A stretch of DNA of 32,727 bases from Malonomonas rubra. Lineage in GTDB: Bacteria > Desulfobacterota > Desulfuromonadia > Desulfuromonadales > Geopsychrobacteraceae. Under the pieces are notes generated by a model. It had not been told where the DNA came from. It saw only the letters and a program-made list of their open reading frames with translations, and ran no database searches. Location: assembly GCF_003247215.1 (NCBI RefSeq), contig NZ_QKAP01000069.1, positions 1-32,727 of the forward strand, given 5' to 3'. The translations under genes and the position numbers were made by a program. Below are positions 25,940 through 32,727 of this stretch, piece by piece (the stretch's first letter is position 1; the number at the start of each line of letters is the position of its first letter).

Positions 25940-26553
25940 GGATTCCTCACTCGGCGGATAAACTTCGCCACTTTCTGATGATCTTTTTTGCCCGGGTACT
26001 CTTCCACGCCGCTCGACACATCGACCGCGTACGGCTTCACTTCGCGAACCGCAGCGGCAACATTGTCCGGAGTCAGCCCACCAGCCAGGATGATCGGTTT
26101 CTCGGCGGTCAACCTTTTCGCCAGTTGCCAATCGAACCGCTCTCCAGTCCCTCCGTATGCCTCGTCGCTCCAGGCGTCGAGCAGCAGTGCCGCAACCTGA
26201 TACTTGTCGGCTCCTTCCAGAGAAGCGGCGTCTTTGACCCGTAGCGCCTTGATCACCCGCAACGGTTCGATAAAGCAATCCTCCGGTTTTTCGTCACCAT
26301 GTAATTGTACGACATCTAACCGGGTCGCAGCCATAATTCGGCGGATGTGCGGAATCGACTGATTGACAAACAGCCCGACAGTGGTCACAAACGGAGGTAA
26401 TTCGGCAACGATCTTCTGTACTTCTGCAGGGTTAATGGCCCGAGGGCTTTTCTCATAAAAGACGAAGCCGAGGGCATCGGCCCCGGCTTCGACTGCTTGC
26501 AATGCATCTTCGACATTGGTGATACCACAGATTTTGATTCGCGTATCGGCCAC
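25936..26553 (-). CDS. trpF: Phosphoribosylanthranilate isomerase
   Basis: Amadori rearrangement of phosphoribosyl-anthranilate to CdRP. The 205-residue TIM barrel has KICGIT (7-12, with the catalytic Cys), the [15 protein letters not shown] stretch, and [12 protein letters not shown] followed by VDVSSGVE with the catalytic Asp. It starts with GTG at 26553, preceded by GGGAG, 9 nt after the TrpB2-type gene, and overlaps trpB by 4 nt. Confidence 0.95.
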   Translation of the reverse strand: MADTRIKICGITNVEDALQAVEAGADALGFVFYEKSPRAINPAEVQKIVAELPPFVTTVGLFVNQSIPHIRRIMAATRLDVVQLHGDEKPEDCFIEPLRVIKALRVKDAASLEGADKYQVAALLLDAWSDEAYGGTGERFDWQLAKRLTAEKPIILAGGLTPDNVAAAVREVKPYAVDVSSGVEEYPGKKDHQKVAKFIRRVRNP

Positions 26554-26562
26554 AACGGCTCC

Positions 26563-27921
26563 CTACATCTCGACTTTCGGCAAGGCACCCAGCGATTCCT
26601 GGATCGCCTCGTTCGGATACTCGTAGTTCTCAAGGCTGCCGGAGAAGAAGGCATCATAAGCTGCCATATCGACATGACCGTGTCCAGACAGGTTAAACAG
26701 GATTGTCTTCTCCTTCCCCTCCTCCTTCGCCAGCAAGGCCTCATCGAAAGCCGCACGAATAGCATGAGAAGATTCAGGAGCGGGGATGATCCCTTCAGCG
26801 CGAGCAAACTGGACCGCTGCCTCGAAACACTCGACCTGACCAACCGCTTTGGCTTCAATGACCCCGGCGTGGAGCAGCTGCGACACCAACGGCGCAGCAC
26901 CATGGTAACGCAGACCACCGGCGTGGATACCCGGCGGCATGAAATCGTGTCCCAAAGTATACATCTTGGAGATCGGCGCCATCTTGGCGGTGTCGCCGTA
27001 ATCGAAGTCAAAAACACCCTTGGTCAGGGTGGGGCAGGAGATCGGTTCGACGGCTAGAATCCGCACATCTTTGCCAGCCGCCTTATCGGCGATAAACGGA
27101 AAGCCCAGACCCGCAAAGTTGGAACCGCCACCGTGGCAGCCGATCACCACATCGGGATAATCGCCGGCGATCGCCATCTGCTCCTTCGCCTCCAAGCCGA
27201 TGACGGTCTGGTGCAGGCAAACGTGGTTCAGCACGCTGCCGAGGCAATAGCGAGTGTCTTCGTGGGTTGCTGCATCTTCAACCGCTTCACTGATGGCGAT
27301 ACCTAGGGAACCGTTGCTATCCGGATCTTTTGCCAGGATCGCCCGACCGGCATTGGTCAGACTGGTTGGCGACTGCAATACATTGGCACCCCACAGCTGC
27401 ATCATGCTCTTGCGGTACGGCTTCTGCTGAAAAGAGACCTTGACCATGTAAACAGTGCAGGCGAGGCCGAACATCTGGCAGGCCAGAGCGATCGAGGAAC
27501 CCCACTGTCCGGCGCCGGTCTCACTCGCGATCCGCTTGGTCCCCTCAAGCTTGTTGTAATACGCCTGCGGAACCGCGGTGTTCGGCTTATGACTACCGGC
27601 CGGAGACACTCCTTCATATTTATAGTAGATCTTCGCCGGGGTGCCGAGCGCCTGCTCCAGGCGATGTGCGCGGAAAACCGGCGAAGGACGCCACTGCGCG
27701 AGGATTTGACGAACATCATCCGGGATATCAATCCAACGTTGATTCGACACCTCCTGCTCGATCAGCGCCATCGGAAACAACGGCAACAGATCGTCGGGAG
27801 TTACCGGCTGCAGGGTCCCGGGGTGAATGACCGGTGCCAGCGGGTCGGTCAAATCGGGAATGACATTGTACCACTGCTTCGGGATACGATCTTCCGGCAA
27901 AAGGATTTTTGTCTGTTTCAC
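26563..27921 (-). CDS. TrpB2-type tryptophan synthase beta-like protein
   Basis: A 452-residue PLP enzyme of the long tryptophan synthase beta family (TrpB2). It is longer than TrpB1 at its N-terminus (about 80 residues before [12 protein letters not shown]), has the PLP lysine in AGSHKPNTA (Lys112), the GGGSNF phosphate loop and the C-terminal [10 protein letters not shown]. TrpB2 proteins work without TrpA, as serine deaminase-like or indole-salvage enzymes. Its place between trpC and trpF in a trp operon argues for a tryptophan role here. Starts at a GTG with GGAG 8 nt upstream, 12 nt after trpC. The in-operon type is known in archaea and some bacteria; coexistence with TrpB1 in one operon is notable. 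Confidence 0.9.
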   Translation of the reverse strand: MKQTKILLPEDRIPKQWYNVIPDLTDPLAPVIHPGTLQPVTPDDLLPLFPMALIEQEVSNQRWIDIPDDVRQILAQWRPSPVFRAHRLEQALGTPAKIYYKYEGVSPAGSHKPNTAVPQAYYNKLEGTKRIASETGAGQWGSSIALACQMFGLACTVYMVKVSFQQKPYRKSMMQLWGANVLQSPTSLTNAGRAILAKDPDSNGSLGIAISEAVEDAATHEDTRYCLGSVLNHVCLHQTVIGLEAKEQMAIAGDYPDVVIGCHGGGSNFAGLGFPFIADKAAGKDVRILAVEPISCPTLTKGVFDFDYGDTAKMAPISKMYTLGHDFMPPGIHAGGLRYHGAAPLVSQLLHAGVIEAKAVGQVECFEAAVQFARAEGIIPAPESSHAIRAAFDEALLAKEEGKEKTILFNLSGHGHVDMAAYDAFFSGSLENYEYPNEAIQESLGALPKVEM

Positions 27922-27933
27922 TTGAGGGCTCCA

Positions 27934-28722
27934 CTATCCGAAGACAAGAGATTTCAATTTATCGGCAATATCTGCTTCACGCATCAGACTTTCCCCAATC
28001 AGGAAAGCCCCGGCACCTGCCGCCTGCAACCGCTCGATATCGGCCCGGCTGTTGATCCCACTTTCGGCCACTGCGAGCTGCTCCTTGGGAATCCGGCCGG
28101 CCAACTGCTCTGTGACGCCCAGATCGGTCACGAAGGTTTGCAGATTGCGATTGTTGATGCCGATCAGGTCGACCGGCAGTTTCAGCGCCCGCTCCAATTC
28201 TTCAGCGTCGTGCACTTCAAGCAGAGTATCAAGTCGCAACTCTTTTGCTTTTGCCGCCAGTTCGTTCAACTGCTCATCATTTAGCGCCGCGGCGATCAGC
28301 AATATGGCGTCAGCACCGGCCACCCGCGCCTCGACCACCTGATAGGGATCAATGACGAAATCCTTGCGCAGCAGTGGTAACGAAACCTGCTCGCGAATCG
28401 CGCCGAGAAAGCTCAGATGCCCGTAAAAATATTGTTCGTCGGTCAATACCGACAGACAAGTCGCACCACCATTTTCATAAGTAACGGCAATCTCGACCGG
28501 ATCGAAATCGGCGCGGATAATGCCCTTTGACGGCGAGCCCTTTTTCACCTCGGTGATCAGCGCGGTGCCGCCGGAATCACGCATATTCCGCAACGCCCGG
28601 GCAAAGCCGCGCGGCCGATCCTCCAGGTCGCCGACCCGCCGTTCCAGTTCGCTGAGCGGTTCGAGCAGCTTTGCCGCCGCGACCTCTTCAACTTTGGTCT
28701 GCAGAATCTTATCGAGAATCAT
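27934..28722 (-). CDS. trpC: Indole-3-glycerol phosphate synthase
   Basis: Closes the indole ring from CdRP. The 262-residue TIM barrel shows [10 protein letters not shown] (catalytic Lys, about 58-67), [29 protein letters not shown], and [10 protein letters not shown] near the C-terminus. It is monofunctional: trpF is a separate gene two positions on. The ATG overlaps the trpD stop by 4 nt (ATGA). Confidence 0.96.
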   Translation of the reverse strand: MILDKILQTKVEEVAAAKLLEPLSELERRVGDLEDRPRGFARALRNMRDSGGTALITEVKKGSPSKGIIRADFDPVEIAVTYENGGATCLSVLTDEQYFYGHLSFLGAIREQVSLPLLRKDFVIDPYQVVEARVAGADAILLIAAALNDEQLNELAAKAKELRLDTLLEVHDAEELERALKLPVDLIGINNRNLQTFVTDLGVTEQLAGRIPKEQLAVAESGINSRADIERLQAAGAGAFLIGESLMREADIADKLKSLVFG

Positions 28723-29768
28723 TGATTGGTCATTCTCACTAGCGCGTCGAGGGTTTCCTGCGCCTTGCCATTGTCGAGCACCGCCTGCACCATCTCGATA
28801 CCTTCGCTAACCCCCACGGCCAAACCGGCAGCAACCATGGCATAGGCCCCGTTGAGCACGACAATGTCACGCTTCGGTCCCTTTTCACCGGCCAGAATCG
28901 CTTTGACAATGATGGCATTCTGCTCGGCATCGCCACCCTGCAATTCTTCCAGCTTGCAGCGTTCAAACCCAAACTGCTCCGGCTCGATGGTCTGCACCTC
29001 AACCGCGCCACCACCAATCGCCGCCACCAGGGTGGGTCCGGTCAGGGTGATTTCGTCCATACCGTCGCTGCCGTGAACAACAAACCCGCGCCGACAACCG
29101 AGGCTGAGCAGCGCTTTTGCCAACGGCTCGACAAGATCATCCTTGTAGACCCCTAGCACCTGCCGGTCGGCACCGGCCGGGTTGGTCAACGGGCCGAGGA
29201 TATTGAAGATGGTGCGGACACCTATTTCACGCCGCGGACCTATGGCGTACTTCATGGCTCCATGCAGCGCCGGCGCGAACAGGAAACCGACGCCGATTTC
29301 GTCAACACAGTGGCCGACCGTCTCCGGCGACACGCCCAGATTTACCCCCAACTTCTCCAGCACGTCGGCACTACCGCAGGAAGAACTGATGCTGCGATTA
29401 CCATGCTTGGCGACTTTGGCGCCGCAAGCAGCAACCGCGATCGCCACCGTGGTCGAGATATTGAAGCTCTTGGTGCCGCTGCCGCCGGTGCCGCAGGTGT
29501 CGAGGATCGTCTCACGATCAACGTTAATCTCGTCGCGGTCGAGATCTACCACGCCGCCGACCTTGATCGGTGTCGCATGGGCGCGCATAACCTTGGCCGC
29601 ACCAACAATCTCGTCGATGGTTTCGCCCTTCATCCGCAACGCGGTAATAAAGGAACCGACCTGCGCCGGGGTTGCCTCGCCGCCCATAATCTGATTCATG
29701 GCGTCGATCATTTCCGCTTCGGTCAAATCCTGCCGCTCAACAGCTTTGGCAATCGCCTCTTTGATCAT
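28719..29768 (-). CDS. trpD: Anthranilate phosphoribosyltransferase
   Basis: Transfers phosphoribose from PRPP to anthranilate. The 349-residue protein has the PRPP-binding [17 protein letters not shown] (about 91-107), [18 protein letters not shown] with the second substrate site, and a C-terminal alpha/beta domain. It is monofunctional, since the glutamine amidotransferase trpG is a separate gene 19 nt upstream. It overlaps trpC by 4 nt. Confidence 0.96.
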   Translation of the reverse strand: MIKEAIAKAVERQDLTEAEMIDAMNQIMGGEATPAQVGSFITALRMKGETIDEIVGAAKVMRAHATPIKVGGVVDLDRDEINVDRETILDTCGTGGSGTKSFNISTTVAIAVAACGAKVAKHGNRSISSSCGSADVLEKLGVNLGVSPETVGHCVDEIGVGFLFAPALHGAMKYAIGPRREIGVRTIFNILGPLTNPAGADRQVLGVYKDDLVEPLAKALLSLGCRRGFVVHGSDGMDEITLTGPTLVAAIGGGAVEVQTIEPEQFGFERCKLEELQGGDAEQNAIIVKAILAGEKGPKRDIVVLNGAYAMVAAGLAVGVSEGIEMVQAVLDNGKAQETLDALVRMTNQ

Positions 29769-29787
29769 TTCCGTCTCCGCATCAATA

Positions 29788-30354
29788 TCAGGTCAATTCA
29801 AGAAAGTTCCGCAACAGCCGCATCCCCTCGGTGGTAAGGATCGATTCCGGGTGGAATTGCATCCCCCATACTGGAAACTCCTTATGCTGCAGCCCCATAA
29901 TTTCCTCCTCTTCCGTCCAAGCGGTAATCCGCAGACAATCGGGGAAGGTCTCTCGTTTGGCGATCAGCGAATGGTAGCGAGTCGCGGTGAAAGGGCTGGG
30001 GATATCTTTGAAGATGCCACTGTTGTCGTGCAGGATCGGGCTGGTCTTGCCGTGCATCAAACGATCGGCCCGGACCACATCACCACCGAAGGCTTCGGTG
30101 ATCGACTGGTGGCCAAGACAGATGCCGAGGATCGGGATTTCACCGCCAAAACGTTTGATCGCAGCGACCGAGATGCCCGCCTCTTTCGGGGTACAGGGGC
30201 CAGGGGAGATCACCAGCCGCCGCGGCGCCATTTTGGTGATATCGTCCAAGGTCAGTTTATCGTTACGGATAACCTCCACCTCTTCGCCCAGTTCGAGGAA
30301 GTACTGCACCAAGTTGTAGGTGAATGAATCGTAGTTGTCGATCATCAACAGCAT
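29788..30354 (-). CDS. trpG: Anthranilate synthase glutamine amidotransferase subunit
   Basis: Supplies ammonia to TrpE for anthranilate synthesis. The 188-residue class I amidotransferase has [11 protein letters not shown], the catalytic Cys in GICLGHQ, and the His-Glu pair in MQFHPES. It may also serve aminodeoxychorismate synthase (PabA), a double use common for this subunit; with trpD directly downstream, the trp role is surest. It is the first gene of the operon in this window: no trpE lies upstream, so trpE must be elsewhere. A promoter candidate with TATAAA -10 lies about 25 nt before the start. Confidence 0.94.
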   Translation of the reverse strand: MLLMIDNYDSFTYNLVQYFLELGEEVEVIRNDKLTLDDITKMAPRRLVISPGPCTPKEAGISVAAIKRFGGEIPILGICLGHQSITEAFGGDVVRADRLMHGKTSPILHDNSGIFKDIPSPFTATRYHSLIAKRETFPDCLRITAWTEEEEIMGLQHKEFPVWGMQFHPESILTTEGMRLLRNFLELT

Positions 30355-30376
30355 AATCTAGCTTATCCCACTGTTA

Positions 30377-30406
30377 TTTATATGTTTTCGTCCAAAAAGA
30401 GGGCAA
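30377..30406 (-). promoter_or_regulatory. Candidate trp operon promoter
   Basis: On the minus strand: -35 TTGCCC (30406-30401), an 18-nt spacer, -10 TATAAA (30382-30377). The predicted start leaves only about 15-20 nt of leader before trpG, too short for a classical attenuator. The -35 lies inside the preceding terminator hairpin. No TrpR-like operator is visible. Confidence 0.45.
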
Positions 30407-30418
30407 TGGCACCCTCTT
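30394..30418 (-). terminator. Intrinsic terminator just upstream of trpG
   Basis: On the minus strand AAGAGGGT (30418-30411) pairs with GCCCTCTT (30404-30397), 8 bp with one wobble, followed by TTTTT. It is either the end of an upstream transcript or, if a promoter exists further up, an attenuator of the trp genes. Confidence 0.7.
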
Positions 30419-30842
30419 CCGTGCCCGCTTTCTCTTTCACTACCCACTCTTTTAAGCGACACAGAATAACAACCTCACCATAAAAAATCACCTTATTTAT
30501 CCCCGTGTTCTGATTTCCGTCAGACCATTTCGCCATTCAGTCATTGTGGATTTCAATATTTGGAGGGTAGCGATGAGGTATTCGCGCATAAATGAATCAC
30601 ACCTTCACCGAAGCAACTGACAGGACCATCGAAGGTGGCCTAACGGTCGTGGGCTGGCCGGCATCATTGCAACAGGATGAATTTGACGATTTATCTCTTT
30701 CTAGCTTTCTAGCTCCTTTCTGCAATCAGGTGCATAACCTATCACCAAAGAATTACTCATTATTCTGGAACTGGTTATGATCGTTTTGGGAGCAGTCAAC
30801 CTACCGCAAGTCGGAACTGCCATGGGAAAGAGCAGCTGCCAC
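30419..30842. other. Gene-free region between the MTD1-like gene and trpG
   Basis: I see no supported gene. On the minus strand there is a 9-codon frame (30481-30452) with AAGGTG 7 nt upstream that ends 34 nt before the terminator hairpin, and an overlapping 52-codon frame (30536-30378) with two Trp codons running into the hairpin. Neither has independent support. The plus-strand 62-codon frame at 30592-30780 has no recognisable similarity. Confidence 0.4.
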
Positions 30843-30873
30843 AAAAAAGGCTCAATAGTGAGGCCATTTTTTT
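30843..30873 (-). terminator. Terminator of the MTD1-like gene
   Basis: On the minus strand GGC(C)TCA (30864-30858) pairs with TGAGCC (30854-30849) with one bulged C, flanked by A7 and T6 runs that can extend the stem. It begins 28 nt past the stop codon and could also work on the plus strand. Confidence 0.75.
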
Positions 30874-30900
30874 ATGGCAGCTATTTAGAAGGGATCTTGC

Positions 30901-31797
30901 TCAGACGACCACCTGCTTGGCATGGTAGGTACGGTAAAGGCGCAGGGTGTTGCGCATACACATCGCCACGGTAGCCGGGCCAACCCGAGGTATGAACAGT
31001 TCGGCAGCTTCTTCCGCCTCGGGGGTGAAGTTCTTGATGGTGGCAAAATTGAGGCAAATGGTGTGCGGGGAGAGCTCTTCTGCCTCGATCTTTGGAAAAG
31101 CCTTGGAAGGAACCCCGGTGATCACTATATCCGACTCTTTGAGAGCATCGCCACGGGAAATATGGATCTCTCTAGCCTGCCCACTCTCGTAGAGAAGTGG
31201 GCCGAACTCGTCAAAGGAATAGACCCTTGCTCCGTCGTTCGACATCATTACCGCCAACGGGCGGCCGACCACTTCACTGCGATTGAAAATAGTCACCGTC
31301 TTGTGCTCCGCCGGCCGGGTGCCACTTCCACCATAGGCTCCGTTGGCCTCGAGAACTTTCAGGGTTGCTAGGGCGGTGCAGGGAACCACTGCTTTGCCGA
31401 CAGCCTCTGTTCCGTCGATGATCCGTTCATTTTCGTAAAGTTTGCGGATCCAGAAAGAATGCAGCCCCTCGATGTCCTTGCGGTAATCGACCACGTCCTT
31501 CAAATAGCGGTCCTGCTCGTTGCCGAAGATCGGATAGTAAACCATGATGCCGTGGATAGAAGGGTCTTCATTGGCTTTGACGATTGACTGTTCCAAGTCG
31601 AGCCGACTGCTGGTGCGCAATTCGTAGGCGATTCCCAGTTCTTCACAGGCGTTCTTGGTGTATTCAGCGTAGGTAAGGGAGGGGCCGTAGTCTCCGGCGA
31701 GAAAGCCAACGACCTTTAGTTGGGTGCCAAGAGCTCGAATCTCCTGTCTGATCTCCGCACGATAGCGTTCAGCGACAACTCTGGGTAGTACAAGCAT
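30901..31797 (-). CDS. Methylenetetrahydrofolate dehydrogenase, MTD1-like
   Basis: Oxidises 5,10-methylene-THF; a member of the FolD/MTHFD superfamily. The 298-residue protein has a substrate-domain GIMVYYPIFG (83-92), DIEG (108-111), the cofactor-domain FNRSEVVGRPLAV (171-183) and a DIVITGVPS stretch. Bacterial FolD normally reads VQLPLP where this reads VYYPIFGN, so the conserved cyclohydrolase Gln is missing. The wording around both motifs, and NDGARVYSFD after the second, recall the yeast NAD-dependent monofunctional enzyme Mtd1 from memory. So it may be a dehydrogenase only, possibly NAD-linked. The ATG at 31797 has GAGG 7 nt upstream. It is monocistronic, with its own terminator, and apart from the trp block. 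Confidence 0.85.
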   Translation of the reverse strand: MLVLPRVVAERYRAEIRQEIRALGTQLKVVGFLAGDYGPSLTYAEYTKNACEELGIAYELRTSSRLDLEQSIVKANEDPSIHGIMVYYPIFGNEQDRYLKDVVDYRKDIEGLHSFWIRKLYENERIIDGTEAVGKAVVPCTALATLKVLEANGAYGGSGTRPAEHKTVTIFNRSEVVGRPLAVMMSNDGARVYSFDEFGPLLYESGQAREIHISRGDALKESDIVITGVPSKAFPKIEAEELSPHTICLNFATIKNFTPEAEEAAELFIPRVGPATVAMCMRNTLRLYRTYHAKQVVV

Positions 31798-31803
31798 TGG
31801 CAA

Positions 31804-32217
31804 ACCTCTTTTCCTGGTAGGTGTATATAGACTGGTTACAGCTAAAAATGTTGTTTTTAAGCTTTAACCCAAGCCAAGTTATGAGTTTTCTGTTTTGATT
31901 TTAAATAGACGTTCCGATGATGAAAAAACAGGAACCTGAAAGGCTAGCACACGGTTTTTCCATGAGCAACCATGTATACGCACTCAGAATACAACTGCGG
32001 GGTCACGCTTGACCGAGAACATTCGCATTAAGTAGTGATTTTAAATTTCACACCTCCGACATTTGATGAGTCACAGATTTATTGTGGCCAGATTTCGGAT
32101 TAGCTTAATCGCAAGCTAGGCATATATGTCTCTATAACATGCTCCGATGTTGTAGTTGCGATGGTCCCGGATCGGCCCCATTGGCACAAACTGTTCGGTC
32201 AGCAGAGGAGCGAAGCT
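31804..32217. other. Intergenic region, no gene recognised
   Basis: About 410 bp separate the divergently oriented MTD1-like gene and hydrolase remnant. On the minus strand a TATATA box (31830-31825) about 30 nt before the MTD1-like start could be a -10, but no -35 matches. No gene, repeat or clear RNA is visible in the rest. Confidence 0.4.
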
Positions 32218-32583
32218 ATGCTATTTAGTACCACATGGGATTTGATATACAGGCTTTACAGAAATCAGTTTGGGAACATTCTTGCAGGTCTGTTGCTACT
32301 ACTATGTGGCCATTGGACAAGCAATGGCGGCAGCGGACTGGCCACACTTGGTTCTCCAAAGACGGCACTCCAATATCATTTGAAGTTTACGGAGCTGGGG
32401 AACCAACTCTTGTATTTTGTGCGTGGTTGGAGTTGCGATGGCCGCTATTGGCGCTCAGGTGCCGGAATTTTCAAGAAATCATCGTGTTGTCGTTCTTGAC
32501 TTTGCGGGTCATGGCAATTCGGGGATGTTGCGAACAAGATATACCATGGAAGCTTTCGGTCAAGATGTTCGAGCAGCAATAGA
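32218..32583 (+). pseudogene. Alpha/beta hydrolase remnant, frameshifted and truncated
   Basis: Pieces of one alpha/beta hydrolase fold protein appear in successive frames. The ATG at 32218 with GAGGAG upstream opens a signal-peptide-like stretch with LAGLLLLLCG. After a shift near 32300-32330 comes SKDGTPISFEVYGAGEPTLVF; a one-base change in the T run near 32415-32418 moves the frame to VRGWSCDGRYWRS; a third shift near 32456 gives the core QVPEFSRNHRVVVLDFAG then HGNSGMLRTRYTMEAFGQDV. The expected oxyanion HG reads RG. The match stops at 32583 where an IS200/IS605-like end begins; the catalytic Ser, Asp and His regions are missing. This is a dead gene; the original substrate is unknown. Confidence 0.8.
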
Positions 32584-32727
32584 TTGACGTTCTCTCCCCC
32601 TAGAAGGGGAAGATTCTTTCACGGGAACACCAAACTTAGGCAGCGCTAAGCGCGCCAACAAGAGGTTCAGCTTTAACCGGACTACTTAGGGTCACGTCGG
32701 GACCGTCTACGCAAGCCGGTGTAGGCA
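32584..32727 (-). mobile_element. Right end of an IS200/IS605-family element (partial)
   Basis: On the minus strand the tail of a TnpB-like frame is followed by a 7-bp hairpin (32612-32606 with 32600-32594, loop TTCTA) and then TCAA at 32587-32584, the order seen at the right ends of IS200/IS605 elements. The hydrolase similarity on the other side stops exactly there. The rest of the element lies beyond the window. The layout is seen; the family call rests on it and on the weak TnpB tail. Confidence 0.55.
32636..32727 (-). CDS. C-terminal tail of a TnpB-like protein (partial)
   Basis: Only the last 29 codons are present, ending in TAA at 32638-32636 and open to the window edge. The tail ACVDGPDVTL...VKAEPLVGAL recalls the variable end of TnpB proteins after the last zinc-ribbon cysteines. 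TnpB is the RNA-guided nuclease of IS200/IS605 elements. The tail is too short and variable for a firm call; its distance from the hairpin end is what makes TnpB likely. Confidence 0.4.
   Translation of the reverse strand, partial: PTPACVDGPDVTLSSPVKAEPLVGALSAA

Noticed and set aside
25940-26278. 113-codon extension of TrpB
   Set aside because: It lies over trpF on the same strand in another frame, and TrpB similarity begins at [10 protein letters not shown].
30592-30780. 62-codon plus-strand frame
   Set aside because: No ribosome site, no recognisable motif, and stop-free length is unremarkable.

Overview
The window looks like a chromosomal segment of a Gram-negative member of the Desulfuromonadia (Geobacter/Pelobacter/Desulfuromonas relatives). 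This is inferred from the gene set: an LPS export protein (LptD), citramalate synthase next to a two-ACT aspartate kinase, a c-di-AMP cyclase module in a Gram-negative setting, and the ftsH-folP-cdaA-cdaR-glmM gene order. No rRNA or species-level marker is present. Every intact protein gene reads on the minus strand, so the layout below runs from high to low coordinates, in the direction of transcription.

Right edge (about 32.2-32.7 kb). The only plus-strand gene is an alpha/beta hydrolase remnant, spread over three frames. It is cut off by what looks like the right end of an IS200/IS605-family element: a short hairpin, a terminal TCAA and a TnpB-like C-terminal tail running off the window. 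Next on the minus strand is a methylenetetrahydrofolate dehydrogenase resembling the eukaryotic MTD1 type rather than ordinary FolD (30.9-31.8 kb), followed by a gene-poor stretch with terminators and the putative trp promoter.

Tryptophan block (30.35-18.25 kb). The order is trpG, trpD, trpC, a TrpB2-type gene, trpF, trpB, a DEAD-box RNA helicase, trpA, accD, folC, lptD. Genes mostly overlap or abut. TrpE is absent. Two different tryptophan synthase beta chains lie in one operon, and a helicase separates trpB from trpA. The tail serves fatty acid synthesis, folate and outer-membrane LPS assembly.

Middle (18.1-13.4 kb). An FtsB-like divisome protein, argS and a SPOR-domain protein form a short group ending in a terminator. 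Then come tRNA-fMet, with a strong promoter, a second CAT-anticodon tRNA, a terminator, and tilS, which modifies the CAT-anticodon tRNA for isoleucine.

Housekeeping operon (13.3-3.9 kb). ftsH, folP, cdaA, cdaR, glmM, pdxJ, acpS, nnrE/nnrD fusion, a CBS-pair protein and tsaE are packed with short gaps or overlaps. They cover membrane proteolysis, folate, c-di-AMP signalling, cell-wall precursor, vitamin B6, acyl carrier activation, NAD(P)HX repair and tRNA t6A.

Amino-acid pair and left edge. lysC and cimA feed the aspartate family and isoleucine. lysC has its own near-consensus promoter, with an intrinsic terminator inside the leader, a candidate attenuator. After the cimA terminator there is an AT-rich gene-free stretch, a 51-residue zinc-ribbon protein with its own promoter and terminator, and at the extreme left edge a hairpin-rich sequence that may be part of a group II intron or another structured RNA.
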